Assembly: GCA_020073585.1 (NCBI GenBank)
Contig: JAIQEV010000036.1
Span: 1-39,411, forward strand
DNA length: 39,411 nt
Reading direction: 5' to 3'
Source of the DNA: Terriglobia bacterium
Lineage (GTDB): Bacteria > Acidobacteriota > Terriglobia > Acidiferrales > UBA7541
The first letter of the stretch is position 1, and the number at the start of each line of letters is the position of its first letter. Shown here piece after piece: positions 1-8,958 of the stretch. A program made the translations under genes and the position numbers. Below the pieces are notes generated by a model. That model did not search any database, had not been told where the DNA came from, and worked only from the letters and a program-made list of their open reading frames with translations.

Positions 1-601
1 CGCGGTCGTGCACCCCGAAGCCGTAGTTCACCGCCGCGGCCAGCGTCCCCGCGTTGCGCGCCGTCTGCACGTCTATCTCGGAATCGCCGATCAGCAGCGC
101 CTCGCGCGGCGCCGCGCCCAGTTCCTGCAGGATCCTCTGCGCGCCCAGCGGGTCGGGCTTCTTGGTCTCGAAGCTGTTCCCGCCGTACACCGCGCGGAAA
201 AATTCCGCCAGCCCCAGCTCCTCCAGGATGCGCCGGCTGATCTTAAACGGCTTGTTGGTGAGCACCGCCATGGGATAGCGCCGCAGCTCGCCCAGCGCCT
301 CGGGCACGCCCGCGTACGCCCGCGTGTGGTCCATCTTGTGCTCTTCGTAATAGCCCAGGAAAAATTCCAGCCCGCGCTTCTTCTCGTCCTCGCTCGCGCC
401 CTCGCCCAGCGCCCGCGCAATCAACTGCGGCGCGCCTGCCCCGATGTACCCCGCGATCCTCTCCTCGCTCAGCTCCCCGCGCCCCATCTCCCGCAGCATG
501 GCGTTCACGGACAGGATCAGATCCCGCTTCGAATCGATCAGCGTCCCGTCCAGATCGAAGATCAGCGCCCGCACCGCGCCCAGTTCACGTGTCGTCGTCA
601 T
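1..601 (-). CDS. gph: HAD hydrolase, phosphoglycolate phosphatase-like (3' end outside window)
   Basis: About 200 residues are visible, and the family is usually near 220, so only a short C-terminus is missing. The N-terminus carries HAD motif I as FDLDGTLID (nucleophile D16, acid D18). Later come the motif II threonine in VLTNKP, the motif III lysine in KKPDP and motif IV GDSEID. The alpha-helical cap between motifs I and II fits the phosphoglycolate phosphatase/PGMB group, cytosolic enzymes that remove phosphate from 2-phosphoglycolate or similar small phosphates. The ATG at 601 has only a weak GAAG-type ribosome site. A 17-bp palindrome starts 8 bases upstream of it. Substrate specificity cannot be read from sequence; a beta-phosphoglucomutase-like or pyrophosphatase role is the alternative. 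Confidence 0.85.
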   Translation of the reverse strand, partial: MTTTRELGAVRALIFDLDGTLIDSKRDLILSVNAMLREMGRGELSEERIAGYIGAGAPQLIARALGEGASEDEKKRGLEFFLGYYEEHKMDHTRAYAGVPEALGELRRYPMAVLTNKPFKISRRILEELGLAEFFRAVYGGNSFETKKPDPLGAQRILQELGAAPREALLIGDSEIDVQTARNAGTLAAAVNYGFGVHDR

Positions 602-608
602 TCTTCGC

Positions 609-689
609 TGACCGCTTCGCGGTCACACCTACAGTCGACCGCTTGGCTGTCGCATGTGCTAAAACCCGTTTCGCGGTCACTTCTATCAT
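609..689. repeat. Three tandem 27-bp units with a 17-bp palindrome core
   Basis: Units start at 609, 636 and 663, exactly 27 bases apart. The first holds a perfect palindrome TGACCGC-TTC-GCGGTCA (609-625). The second (636-652) has one arm mismatch and the third (663-679) is more degenerate. The same core recurs at 7600, 24424, 24451, 25894, 26476 and 26502. It lies directly upstream of the HAD gene start. Confidence 0.75.
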
Positions 690-905
690 TGTAGTCGAAT
701 CTCCTCCCCGCCACAGCCCCTCCTGCCTGCCCTCTCCGCGCAGAGAACTGCCTTCTCAAAAGGGATAGGCGTGGCACAGAACAACCGAAATCGCCGAGAC
801 GCGCCCGATGCGCGGACGGCGTGGTGTCCGGGCTACGAGATCAGCCAACGGTTCTTCACATCTCGCCATGCGGCCGGCCCGGCGCTTCCATGGCCTCCGC
901 AGGCC
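690..905. other. Spacer, no gene seen
   Basis: This lies between the 27-bp repeats and the 3' end of the isochorismatase-like gene. The open frames here lack ribosome sites and protein-like composition. I see no convincing terminator or promoter. Confidence 0.5.
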
Positions 906-1586
906 TCAGGGCTGCGGCTTTTGGATGAAGCACTGCGCCGCCGCGGAGGTCTCCACAATCGCCGCTACCATTTCCGCCAGAAGCTCCTCCGTGCTCATCA
1001 CCCTGCCAAAGAATAAGTCTATGTTCTTCAGTGTGGCCTCGTGCATGGCCGGATCAAATGACGCATTGGCATCGCTGAGAAATGCCACATAGTAGTCACG
1101 CATGAACGCAGCACGGGCCGTGGATTCACAGCAGACGTTGGTGGCGGTCCCGGTGATGATCACCGTATCCGTGTGGTGATAGCGCAGAATGGCGTCCAGG
1201 CCGGTTTCGAAAAAAGCGTCGAACTTATGCTTGACCAGCCGGTACTCGGATCCCGCTTCCTGCGGCTGGAGCATGTGGGGATACATCTCGAAGCTCGGCT
1301 CGCCCTGCCACAGAACGCGCTGCTCGCCGATGGCGGAAAACTTCTGCAGCATCAGGCCGCCATAGGGTGGCCGGTGATCCGACTGGGTCCACACGATGGG
1401 CATCCCCTGTTCGCGGCAAAAGCGGATCAGACGCTCGAGGCGCGGGACCATCGCGCGCGCCGGCGGCGTTTCAAACGGCTCGCCCTCCGCCACAAAGGCG
1501 TTCTGCATGTCGATGACGAGCAGTGCGCAACGCCGGGGGTCTACCGTGAAAAACTTTTTCCGGGATGCACGGACTTCGTGGGACAT
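906..1586 (-). CDS. Isochorismatase-family cysteine hydrolase (RutB-like)
   Basis: A 226-residue protein of the isochorismatase-like superfamily, which hydrolyses amide or ureido bonds (ureidoacrylate, N-carbamoyl compounds, nicotinamide) or vinyl ethers. The triad is visible: D26 in LLVIDMQNAF, K119 in LVKHKFDAFF and C152 in the GTATNVCCESTARAAF block. The TNVC-E-S-T-A-R signature resembles RutB and biuret or carbamoyl hydrolases more than true isochorismatases. The ATG at 1586 has GGAGG six bases upstream, which decides the start over an in-frame TTG at 1592. It is the third gene of a minus-strand unit after the TonB receptor and the broken amidase, suggesting a role with amide-bearing substrates. 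The exact substrate is unknown. Confidence 0.85.
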   Translation of the reverse strand: MSHEVRASRKKFFTVDPRRCALLVIDMQNAFVAEGEPFETPPARAMVPRLERLIRFCREQGMPIVWTQSDHRPPYGGLMLQKFSAIGEQRVLWQGEPSFEMYPHMLQPQEAGSEYRLVKHKFDAFFETGLDAILRYHHTDTVIITGTATNVCCESTARAAFMRDYYVAFLSDANASFDPAMHEATLKNIDLFFGRVMSTEELLAEMVAAIVETSAAAQCFIQKPQP

Positions 1587-1621
1587 CGGCAACCTCCAAA
1601 GGCTGGCGGCATAAACCAGAC

Positions 1622-2631
1622 TCAGCGTTCCGGCTTCTTCCAGATGCCCCGTTCGTGCATCAGGGCGATCTGGCGTTTGATGACTTTCTCCCGGTATTCA
1701 GAGTGTTTCATCGGGACGCGGTTCAAATAGAGGTTCTTGGGATAGATGGGTTTTTCATAGACGATCTGATAGAGCTCGGTGCGGATATCCTTCATCCAGT
1801 TGTCCCATTGGGCGCGGGCGCGGTGATCGCGCAGGGCTTCCACATCGATCACGCCGGCGACGTAACTCGATCCGCCGCTGTACTCGAGCTTGCCGACCTT
1901 CTGGCCCTTGTAATTGAAGATATAAGAGTGCCCGCCAAAGGTATCAATGGGCGTGGTGTCCTCAGGGAAAAGAAAATAGGTCCCCAGATTGGGCGCCAGG
2001 ATGTACATATTTGCGGGTAGGAAGCCCGGTAGACGATTTCCGCGCCATTCATCGCCAGGGCCCGCGCATTTTCCGGATACGAGCCTTCGTTGGCCATCAT
2101 GATGCCCATCCGGCCAATCTCCGTGTCTACGACCGGCCAGAAGGCCTCCAGGTTCCGCCCGTACTTTTCGATCCACCAATCGTAAATGTCATGCGGGCAG
2201 ACGGAATGCTCCACCGGATACAGCGGGGACACCTTGTAATGCTTCAGAATCACTTCGCCCTTGGGATTGAGAATGAAGCCCACGTTGAAGAAACGGTCTT
2301 TCCAGTCCGGGTGGCGCGCCTTGGCCTGGGCCATGATGAAGCAGTTCCATTCGCGAGCGATCTTGCCGATTTCGTCCGTTTCCTTGCCGGGGATATCGAT
2401 GGCGCATTTCCGCGCGTACTGCACATGGTCCATGTCGAGCACTTCGTCATTGAAGGCTTGGAGAGCGCCCTCGGGAATGGCCATCAGGCGCACGGGCAGA
2501 TCCATGGCGGAGAGCCAGTTGGCGGCTTTCACCAGATGCTTCAGATGGTCCAGATTGATCTGGATGTCCTTGCGGGAGCGAATCCCGCGGATGGTGGGCA
2601 CAAGACCGACGGCGGTATATGGCTTGATCAT
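1622..2631 (-). pseudogene. Carbon-nitrogen hydrolase (aliphatic amidase-like), frameshifted and internally deleted
   Basis: This is a close relative of the intact amidase at 7746-8846. Translation from the ATG at 2631 (AGGA site upstream) matches the paralogue through the MNGAEIVYR block and YP. Only two bases then replace the 57 that encode 19 residues in the paralogue, including its QNRARALD stretch. The frame shifts and matching resumes in another frame at NMYILAPN near 2013, running to 1622. The catalytic Glu (IPEG) and Lys (near KHYKVS) persist. The nucleophile Cys, present as ICMDGSFPE in the paralogue, is Ala here (MMANEGSYPE). So the gene has lost both frame and nucleophile. It sits between the TonB receptor and the isochorismatase-like gene. 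An assembly error is possible for the gap but would not explain the Cys-to-Ala change. Confidence 0.85.
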
Positions 2632-2648
2632 AGATTTTCCTGCTGATT

Positions 2649-2693
2649 CGCGCCCGGCCGGCGCAATGGAAACGGATGCGCCGGCCGGGCGCG
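2649..2693. terminator. Long perfect hairpin between TonB receptor and amidase pseudogene
   Basis: The arms 2649-2665 and 2677-2693 are perfectly complementary over 17 bp, with an 11-base loop. On the minus strand it follows the TonB receptor stop and ends about 18 bases before the amidase start. No T-run follows, so it may be a terminator, an attenuating or RNA-stabilising structure, or an operator. Confidence 0.5.
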
Positions 2694-2720
2694 GGTTCTG
2701 CTGCAGTGTTCCGGAAGTCG

Positions 2721-5700
2721 CTAAAAATTCAAGCGCAGCGACAATTGGACTTGCCGCGCCGGGCCGGCAAATTTCGGCGACCCGAAGGAGGGATTGCCAC
2801 CCGAAGACAGCGGGGGAGCAATGCCGTCCTTGTACTGCTGGGGAACCGCGGTCACGAAATCCGGCAGCCCATAGGCGTGGTCGATTTCCAGCACGTTGGC
2901 ACGGTTGAGCAGATTGAAGATCTCCGCGCTGAGCTCCACATTGACGCGTTCGTTGACGGGAATCGCCCGCTGGATGCGCAGATCCACCGTGTGGCTGGGG
3001 TCCCCTTTGTACGTATTCCGGCCGATAACCCCCACGCGGTCGGGGAATGGGAAAAGGTCGCCGTTGGTATCGAAGCCGGCAACGATGCTATAGCGTCGCG
3101 CGCTCTGCAGATTGGTGAGCACCGAGGCCTTGAAATGGCGCAGCGCGACATTCCAGGTGTCCGGGGTTTCCCCAAGGAGCGCCAGGGTGAGCCGGTGCGG
3201 GATGTTGTTATCCCCAACCGCCCGGTCCAGGTTCGAATGGACGAAATTTACCGGCACGTTGGGCAGATTGACGGTTGTCGAGATGTCAATGGACTTCGAA
3301 TAGGTGTAATTGGCCAGGAAGTCATAGTGGTGCGAGAAGGATTTGCGCACGCTGAGCGTGCCCGCATTGTAAATCGAAAATCCTCCGGGTTTCACGTACA
3401 GCACAAACCCGAAGTTGGGGTCAGTCGGGGTAAAGTACGGCGAGCAGCCGCTGGTGATGGCCGGATTGCACTGCTCCACCCCCGCACCGTTGGTTACCGG
3501 CGTCCCGTTGATGCTGTAGTAGACCGGCAGGCGCGTGGCGTGCATCCACTGGTATCCCAAAGAGACGAAGAAGTCTTTGCCGACCTGGTGTTCAATTTCC
3601 AGGCTGGCCTGCGTGGCGATGGGATTCTTGAATTTGAGCTTGGCGTACCCCAAGGGGAACTGCAACACCGGACTCGTCGTCGGATCCGGATAAATGCCGA
3701 AGTGGGTAAAATTGCTGAACCCGATGCCGCCAAACACTGGTCCCGGGGCTCCCACTACGCCGGAGGCTCCGAAGCCAATCAACTGGTTGGTGGGATCGCT
3801 GAACTCCGACAATAGCGGCTGGTTCATGTAGGTGAATTCCGAAGCGCCGATCCAGCTCACCAGCACGTCACTGAACACAAACGGCGAATTGAAGAGGCCC
3901 GCGCCGGCACGCACCACGCCCTTACCGTTGTTGAAGGAATACGCCAGGCTCGCGCGCGGCTGGATATTGCCGTAGTTGGTGGGATGGAACTTGCCCTGGA
4001 TTTTCACGTCCGCCGCGGACGGAAAGGTATCCACGTCGTAATGCAGGCCGAGAGTGACGGTCAGGTTGGGCCGCACCTTCCAATGGTCCTGGGCATACAT
4101 GGACCACAGGGTGTGCTCGAAGTTCAAGGATGTCGCGTCATTGAATTCCTGCTGTGAAGGGCCGGCGTACAGGCCCGTGGAGAAAGGCAGTGTCCGCTGC
4201 GGAATCTGCTGGCCAAAGAGCTGGCGCGGCTCGAGGAAGAGGAAAGCCAGCGCCGTACCCGGGGAAAATACGCCTTGCGGAGCGCCGGCACACCCGGACG
4301 GGCCACCAAAGAAGCAACCCGGAGAAAAGATGCCCGCCCCTGGGCTGAACAACGTGACCTGCGTATCGATCCAAACGGGCTGGATGTCGCCGCCGAATTT
4401 GAAGGTATGGTTCCCGTGCACATAGGTCAGGTTCTCGGCCGCCTGAATGCGCTGTTCCGTATACGCCCGGACGCTGCCAATGAATCCGCCCGCGGACAGC
4501 ATGTCCGGAATGGCGATGGCGGGCTCCAGGCCGGCACCCTTGGGGATGAGGTCGAACTTCCGGCGGCCGTACTGGAAAAGCGTCTCGGAGGTGAGGGTCT
4601 GAGAAAAGAGGTGCACTAGGCTGCCATAGACAGTCTGGTCGCGCACGGGGTTGTCCCGGTAGGAAGAAGGCATGCCCTCGCCCGGCGCCGCGCCGCGCAC
4701 ATTCTGCTTGCGCGAGTCGTTGAACAGGTAGGTCAGGTTGAGAAACGTCTTGTTGCTCACGATGGCGTTGCTTTTCAAGATCATCTTGTCGTAGTCATCG
4801 ATGCTTAGAAAGGAGTTCAACACCTCGGGCTGCAATCCGAGAAGTTGCTTCACCTGATTGATGCTGAGACTGCCGGGGCCGAAGCACCCTGGGTTGTCGG
4901 TGCAGCCCAGGATCAAGGAGGAGTAGATGGGTGATTCCGCCCGGCGCTGCCCTTCGTAGCCGCCGAAGAGGAACAGTTTGTCTTTCCGAATCGGCCCGCC
5001 CACCGTGCCGCCGAACTGGTTGAAGCGCAGCGTGTCAAAACCCGGGGCGGAGAGCAGGTTTTTCGCATCCATCTTGTTGTTGCGGAAAAATTCGTAGAGC
5101 GTGCCGTGCACGTCATTGGTGCCCGACTTGGTGACCGTGTTGACCACGGAACCCAGGTTGCGGCCGTTGTCCCCCGTGAAAGGGCTGTCCACGACGCGGA
5201 ATTCCTGCACCCAGTCCTGCGAGGGGCTGACGCGCTGCACGCCGGAAATGCTGGTGGTGTAGTCGATCCCGTCCAAGGAAAAGAAGGAGGTGTGGCTCTC
5301 GCGCACTCCCGCGAAGCTCAGCTTCAGCACCGTCTCCGTGAACGGCGACTGCGCCCCTACGGCCGTGCTGCGCCCGATACTCACCGAAGGCGTGAGCAGA
5401 ACGAAGTCGATAAAGTCGCGCCCGGAGATCGGCAGGTCTTTGATCTTCGGCGTGTCAATCACCTGGCTGACTTCCGCCTTCTCGGGGTCCACGGCCTGCG
5501 CGGTCTCCGTCACCTCGACGGTCTCCGCCTTCGCGGAAACTCCCAGGGAGATGGTCACCGAGGCGATCTGACCGACGGCCAGCTGAACCGTGACCGTGTG
5601 CGCCGCAAACCCGGCATGCGCCGCCGTCAGGCCATAGCTCCCTGCCGGAACGCTGGGGATGACGGCAAGGCCGCCCTCACCCGTGACCGCGGTGCGTTCG

Positions 5701-5870
5701 GCACCCGTGGCGGTGTTCTTCAGCGTCAGGCTGGCGCCGGGGACGGCCCCGCCTGACTGGTCATTCACCGTCACATTTAAGGTCGCGAACTGCTGCGCAG
5801 ACACGCTATTGGCGGAAACCAACAGCAAAAGAATCGTAACCCCAAGCAACACCAAGGAAATGCGTTGCAC
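2721..5870 (-). CDS. TonB-dependent receptor, Oar-like with carboxypeptidase-regulatory-like N-domain
   Basis: An outer-membrane receptor of about 1049 residues. A signal peptide (VLLGVTILLLLVSANSVSA, cut before QQ) is followed by a CarboxypepD_reg-like beta-sandwich at about residues 30-115 (TLNVTVNDQSGGAVPGA). Next come a plug domain (ETVEVTETAQAVD...IKDLPISGRDF, then VNTVTKSGTNDVHGTLYEFFRNN) and a long beta-barrel ending LRLNF, a typical C-terminal aromatic residue. Such receptors take up large or scarce substrates with TonB energy. I prefer the GTG at 5870 (short basic start, G-rich ribosome site); an in-frame GTG at 5888 is possible. It leads the minus-strand unit with the amidase relic and isochorismatase-like gene and is divergent from the aldehyde dehydrogenase. 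The substrate is unknown. Confidence 0.9.
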   Translation of the reverse strand: MQRISLVLLGVTILLLLVSANSVSAQQFATLNVTVNDQSGGAVPGASLTLKNTATGAERTAVTGEGGLAVIPSVPAGSYGLTAAHAGFAAHTVTVQLAVGQIASVTISLGVSAKAETVEVTETAQAVDPEKAEVSQVIDTPKIKDLPISGRDFIDFVLLTPSVSIGRSTAVGAQSPFTETVLKLSFAGVRESHTSFFSLDGIDYTTSISGVQRVSPSQDWVQEFRVVDSPFTGDNGRNLGSVVNTVTKSGTNDVHGTLYEFFRNNKMDAKNLLSAPGFDTLRFNQFGGTVGGPIRKDKLFLFGGYEGQRRAESPIYSSLILGCTDNPGCFGPGSLSINQVKQLLGLQPEVLNSFLSIDDYDKMILKSNAIVSNKTFLNLTYLFNDSRKQNVRGAAPGEGMPSSYRDNPVRDQTVYGSLVHLFSQTLTSETLFQYGRRKFDLIPKGAGLEPAIAIPDMLSAGGFIGSVRAYTEQRIQAAENLTYVHGNHTFKFGGDIQPVWIDTQVTLFSPGAGIFSPGCFFGGPSGCAGAPQGVFSPGTALAFLFLEPRQLFGQQIPQRTLPFSTGLYAGPSQQEFNDATSLNFEHTLWSMYAQDHWKVRPNLTVTLGLHYDVDTFPSAADVKIQGKFHPTNYGNIQPRASLAYSFNNGKGVVRAGAGLFNSPFVFSDVLVSWIGASEFTYMNQPLLSEFSDPTNQLIGFGASGVVGAPGPVFGGIGFSNFTHFGIYPDPTTSPVLQFPLGYAKLKFKNPIATQASLEIEHQVGKDFFVSLGYQWMHATRLPVYYSINGTPVTNGAGVEQCNPAITSGCSPYFTPTDPNFGFVLYVKPGGFSIYNAGTLSVRKSFSHHYDFLANYTYSKSIDISTTVNLPNVPVNFVHSNLDRAVGDNNIPHRLTLALLGETPDTWNVALRHFKASVLTNLQSARRYSIVAGFDTNGDLFPFPDRVGVIGRNTYKGDPSHTVDLRIQRAIPVNERVNVELSAEIFNLLNRANVLEIDHAYGLPDFVTAVPQQYKDGIAPPLSSGGNPSFGSPKFAGPARQVQLSLRLNF

Positions 5871-6036
5871 GTTCCCCCCATCCAGCACCTAAAATTTGAC
5901 GGAGACTAACACCACCCGCTTGCTGCGTCAACAAAGTCTTTCCTCCCGAGCCTGCCCGTGGGGCGGAAAACTACTGGAAGTTCAAAACGGATTCTGTATA
6001 GTTTCGCGATACCTTTCGAAAGTCCGGAGGACGGCC

Positions 6037-7518
6037 ATGAACCAGTTTGCGGCACTCAATAAGCAGTACATCGGCGGAGTATGGCGCGACGGGGCGAGCC
6101 AGAAGACGCTGACAGACAGGAATCCGTACAACGGGAAGCCCATCACCGAATTCAAGCTGGCGACTCTTGCGGACCTCGATGCGGCCTATCGCGCGGCAGC
6201 GGCGGCACAGAAGGTCTGGGCGGCGGTCAATCCCTTCGAAAAACGCGCCATCCTCGAGAAGGCGATCACCTTCGTGGAGCAGAACGAAGGCGACATCACC
6301 GACATGATCATCGAGGAGCTCGGCGGCACGCGCCTCAAGGCCTTTTTTGAAATCGGCCTGGTGAAAAACATCATCAAGGAATCCGCCACCTTCCCCCTGC
6401 GCATGACCGGCGAGATCCTGCCCTCCACAGTCGAAGGCAAGGAAAACAGGCTTTACCGCATCCCGGTCGGGGTCGTGGGGGTCATTAGCCCGTTCAACTT
6501 CCCCTTCTTCCTGAGCATGCGCTCGGTGGCCCCGGCGCTGGGTGCGGGCAATGGTGTGGTCCTCAAGCCGCACGACGATACGGCCATCACCGGCGGCACG
6601 CTGGTCGCCCGGATCTTCGAAGCGGCGGGCATCCCCAAGGGCCTGTTGAACGTGGTCATCGCCGACATCGCGGAAATCGGAAACAACTTCGTCGAGCACC
6701 CCATTCCCCGCGTCATCTCTTTCACCGGTTCGGAAGGCGTCGGCCGGCGCATCGGAGAATCCGCGGGCCGCTGCCTGAAGAAAGCGATTCTGGAGCTGGG
6801 CGGCAACAGCGCCTTCATCATTCTTCCGGATGCCGATCTGGACTATGCCCTCAATGCCGCGGTCTTCAGCCGCTTCACGCACCAGGGGCAGATCTGCATG
6901 TCCGCCAACCGCATCCTCGTGCATCGCAGCCTCTACCAACAATTCTTAGAGAAATATGTGCAGCGGGTTTCCGGGCTCAAAGTGGGCGATCCGCGAGATC
7001 CTCAGACCGATATTGGCCCGCTGATGAACAAGGCCCAGGCCGATACCCTCGCCCGGCAGATCCAGAAGGGCGTGGACGAAGGCGCCAAGCCGGTGCTGCG
7101 CGGCAAAGCGGAAGGCAACCTGGTGTCCCCGACGATCTTTGCCGATGTGCAGCCCGAGATGTACGTCGCGCAGAATGAGCTATTCGGCCCCGCCGTGTGC
7201 GTCATGCCCTTCGATACCGAAGAAGAGGCCATCGCTATCGCCAACAACAGTCCGTACGGGTTGAGCGGAGCCATTCATACGCGCAACCTGGAGCATGGCG
7301 CCGAACTGGCCAAAGAGATCGACTCCGGCATGATCCACGTCAATGACGGCACCATCAGCGACGAACCCACGATTGCCTTTGGAGGCGAAAAAGCTTCGGG
7401 CATCGGACGGCTCAATGGCCGCTGGGCGCTGGAGGAGTTCACCACTCTGAAGTGGATCTCCGTGCAACGCACGCACCGGCACTACCCATTTGAAGTGGCC
7501 GAAGTTTCCGGTTCGTAA
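6037..7518 (+). CDS. NAD(P)-dependent aldehyde dehydrogenase (vanillin/benzaldehyde type)
   Basis: A 493-residue ALDH-superfamily enzyme oxidising an aldehyde to a carboxylate in the cytosol. The general base E253 lies in LELGGN and the nucleophile C287 in HQGQICMSANR. The NELFGPAVCVMPF motif and the C-terminal FGGEKASGIGRLNG motif are present. The latter and the GVISPFNFPFFLSMRSVAPALGAGN block resemble vanillin, benzaldehyde and related aromatic aldehyde dehydrogenases more than betaine or succinate-semialdehyde enzymes. The ATG at 6037 has GGAGG at 6026-6030, six bases upstream. The frame is open further upstream but without a ribosome site. The 166-base spacer to the TonB receptor is a likely divergent promoter region. 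Confidence 0.9.
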   Translation: MNQFAALNKQYIGGVWRDGASQKTLTDRNPYNGKPITEFKLATLADLDAAYRAAAAAQKVWAAVNPFEKRAILEKAITFVEQNEGDITDMIIEELGGTRLKAFFEIGLVKNIIKESATFPLRMTGEILPSTVEGKENRLYRIPVGVVGVISPFNFPFFLSMRSVAPALGAGNGVVLKPHDDTAITGGTLVARIFEAAGIPKGLLNVVIADIAEIGNNFVEHPIPRVISFTGSEGVGRRIGESAGRCLKKAILELGGNSAFIILPDADLDYALNAAVFSRFTHQGQICMSANRILVHRSLYQQFLEKYVQRVSGLKVGDPRDPQTDIGPLMNKAQADTLARQIQKGVDEGAKPVLRGKAEGNLVSPTIFADVQPEMYVAQNELFGPAVCVMPFDTEEEAIAIANNSPYGLSGAIHTRNLEHGAELAKEIDSGMIHVNDGTISDEPTIAFGGEKASGIGRLNGRWALEEFTTLKWISVQRTHRHYPFEVAEVSGS

Positions 7519-7599
7519 AGGTTCTGGCAGGTACAACCTCCGGAACGGAGCGTCCGAGGGCTCACGCAGTGTGCCGCAGGCGGCCCGTCATTATTGCTG

Positions 7600-7616
7600 T
7601 GACCGCCAAGCGGTCA
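7600..7616. repeat. 17-bp palindrome TGACCGC-CAA-GCGGTCA
   Basis: A perfect 7-3-7 palindrome in the spacer between the aldehyde dehydrogenase and amidase genes. It belongs to the family seen at 609 and elsewhere. Single copy here. Confidence 0.75.
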
Positions 7617-7745
7617 ACTTCTTGACGGGGCATGCTTTCGGGTGTTGAATACTCGTCACCCGGCGCATCCCGGCGCGCCTCGGAAGGCGCACTCACCGGC
7701 GTCCCGGTTTCAGCGCATGCTGTCGACCCCTCAAGGAGGATCGTC

Positions 7746-8846
7746 ATGATCGAGCAATATATGGCTCTCGCGCTCCAGCCCACCATGCGGGGCTGCACCA
7801 AACGCTCGGAAGTCGAGGTCAACATCCGGCATATCTCGGACCTGATCGACGCTTCCATCTGGCTCAGCTCCATTGACCTGCCCGTACGCCTGATCTGTAT
7901 TCCGGAAGGCTGCCTGCAGGGCTTCACCGACGAGGTCTTCGACTGGGATCACGAAAAATACGTGGAGGAGATGGCCCTGGACATCCCCGGCCCGGAGACG
8001 GAGATGCTGGGGCGCAAAGCCAGGCAGCACAACGCTTACATCATCGCCCAGGCCAAGATCAAGCATCCCGAGTTTCCCAGGAAGTTCTTCAACGGCGCCT
8101 TCATCATCGCGCCGACGGGCAAGGTGATTTATAAATACCACAAGCTCCAGGTCTTCGCCCGCGAGCACTCGACCGTGCCCCACGACGTGTGGGACAAGTG
8201 GGTCGAACTCTACGGCGACGGCCTCGATTCCTTCTTTCCCGTGGCCGATACGGAGATCGGGCGCATCGGCTGCGTAATCTGCATGGACGGTTCCTTCCCG
8301 GAAACGGCCCGCGGCATGGCCATGAACGGCGCCGAAATCCTTTACCGCCCCGCGTATCCCGAACCCTATGTCGCCAACGGCCTCTGGGAGGTGCAGAACC
8401 GCGCCCGCGCCCTGGACAATACCTGCTACGTGGTGGCGCCGAATCCCGCCAACTACTACCTCATGCAGGATTCCAAAGACGCACTGGATACTTTCGGCGG
8501 CAAATCCATGATCGTGGACTATCAGGGCCGCGTGCTTTCTCAGCACGAGTACGGCGCGGGGCCTTCCTACGCCGGAGCGATCATTGACATCGAGGCCCTG
8601 CGGCAGTACCGCACGCGCTCGCTGTGGGGGAACTGGCTCCGCGATTTGCGCACCGAACAGTTCCGCTGCATCTACGAAAAACCCCTCTACCCGAAAAACC
8701 TCGGCCTGAAGAAGCATCCCGGCCGGCATGCGGATCATGACGCCATACGGCATCGCGTGTTGGCAGAGATGGTGGAGAGGGGCATCTACCGGCGCCCCGC
8801 CAAAACCAAAACCCAGCCGAAGACCGAAGAGGTTCCGGCCGACTGA
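7746..8846 (+). CDS. Carbon-nitrogen hydrolase (aliphatic amidase/formamidase-like)
   Basis: A 366-residue nitrilase-superfamily enzyme with the full Glu-Lys-Cys triad: E54 in CIPEGCLQ, K133 in YKYHKLQ and C179 in GCVICMDGSFPE. The long C-terminal extension (GNWLRDLRTEQFRCIYEKPLYPKN) and overall layout resemble AmiE/AmiF, which release ammonia from short amides, but the protein is diverged and could act on a larger amide or nitrile. AAGGAGG lies six bases before the ATG at 7746. The K/P/T/E-rich tail is low complexity. It is the intact paralogue of the relic at 1622-2631. Its place beside an aldehyde dehydrogenase and a two-component monooxygenase suggests hydrolysis of an amide intermediate in the same pathway. 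Confidence 0.88.
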   Translation: MIEQYMALALQPTMRGCTKRSEVEVNIRHISDLIDASIWLSSIDLPVRLICIPEGCLQGFTDEVFDWDHEKYVEEMALDIPGPETEMLGRKARQHNAYIIAQAKIKHPEFPRKFFNGAFIIAPTGKVIYKYHKLQVFAREHSTVPHDVWDKWVELYGDGLDSFFPVADTEIGRIGCVICMDGSFPETARGMAMNGAEILYRPAYPEPYVANGLWEVQNRARALDNTCYVVAPNPANYYLMQDSKDALDTFGGKSMIVDYQGRVLSQHEYGAGPSYAGAIIDIEALRQYRTRSLWGNWLRDLRTEQFRCIYEKPLYPKNLGLKKHPGRHADHDAIRHRVLAEMVERGIYRRPAKTKTQPKTEEVPAD

Positions 8847-8901
8847 CCGGGCGGGCGCGGAGATCGCCGCCGCTCTCGCGCAGTGGTGAATTCTCGCGGG
8901 T

Positions 8902-8941
8902 TCCAGGAAGGGACAGCCGTGGCGGCTTGCCGCTTCCTGGA
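8902..8941. terminator. Nested hairpin between convergent genes
   Basis: A 9-bp perfect outer stem (8902-8910 with 8933-8941) encloses a second stem, AGCCG-TGG-CGGCT. It lies between the 3' ends of the amidase (plus) and flavin reductase (minus), so it probably acts in both directions. No strong T-run. Confidence 0.5.
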
Positions 8942-8958
8942 CAGCGGAATGGCGCGCC

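Noticed and set aside
5896-6036. Extended N-terminus of the aldehyde dehydrogenase
   Set aside because: The frame is open but the extra 47 residues are not ALDH-like, and the ATG at 6037 has an ideal ribosome site.
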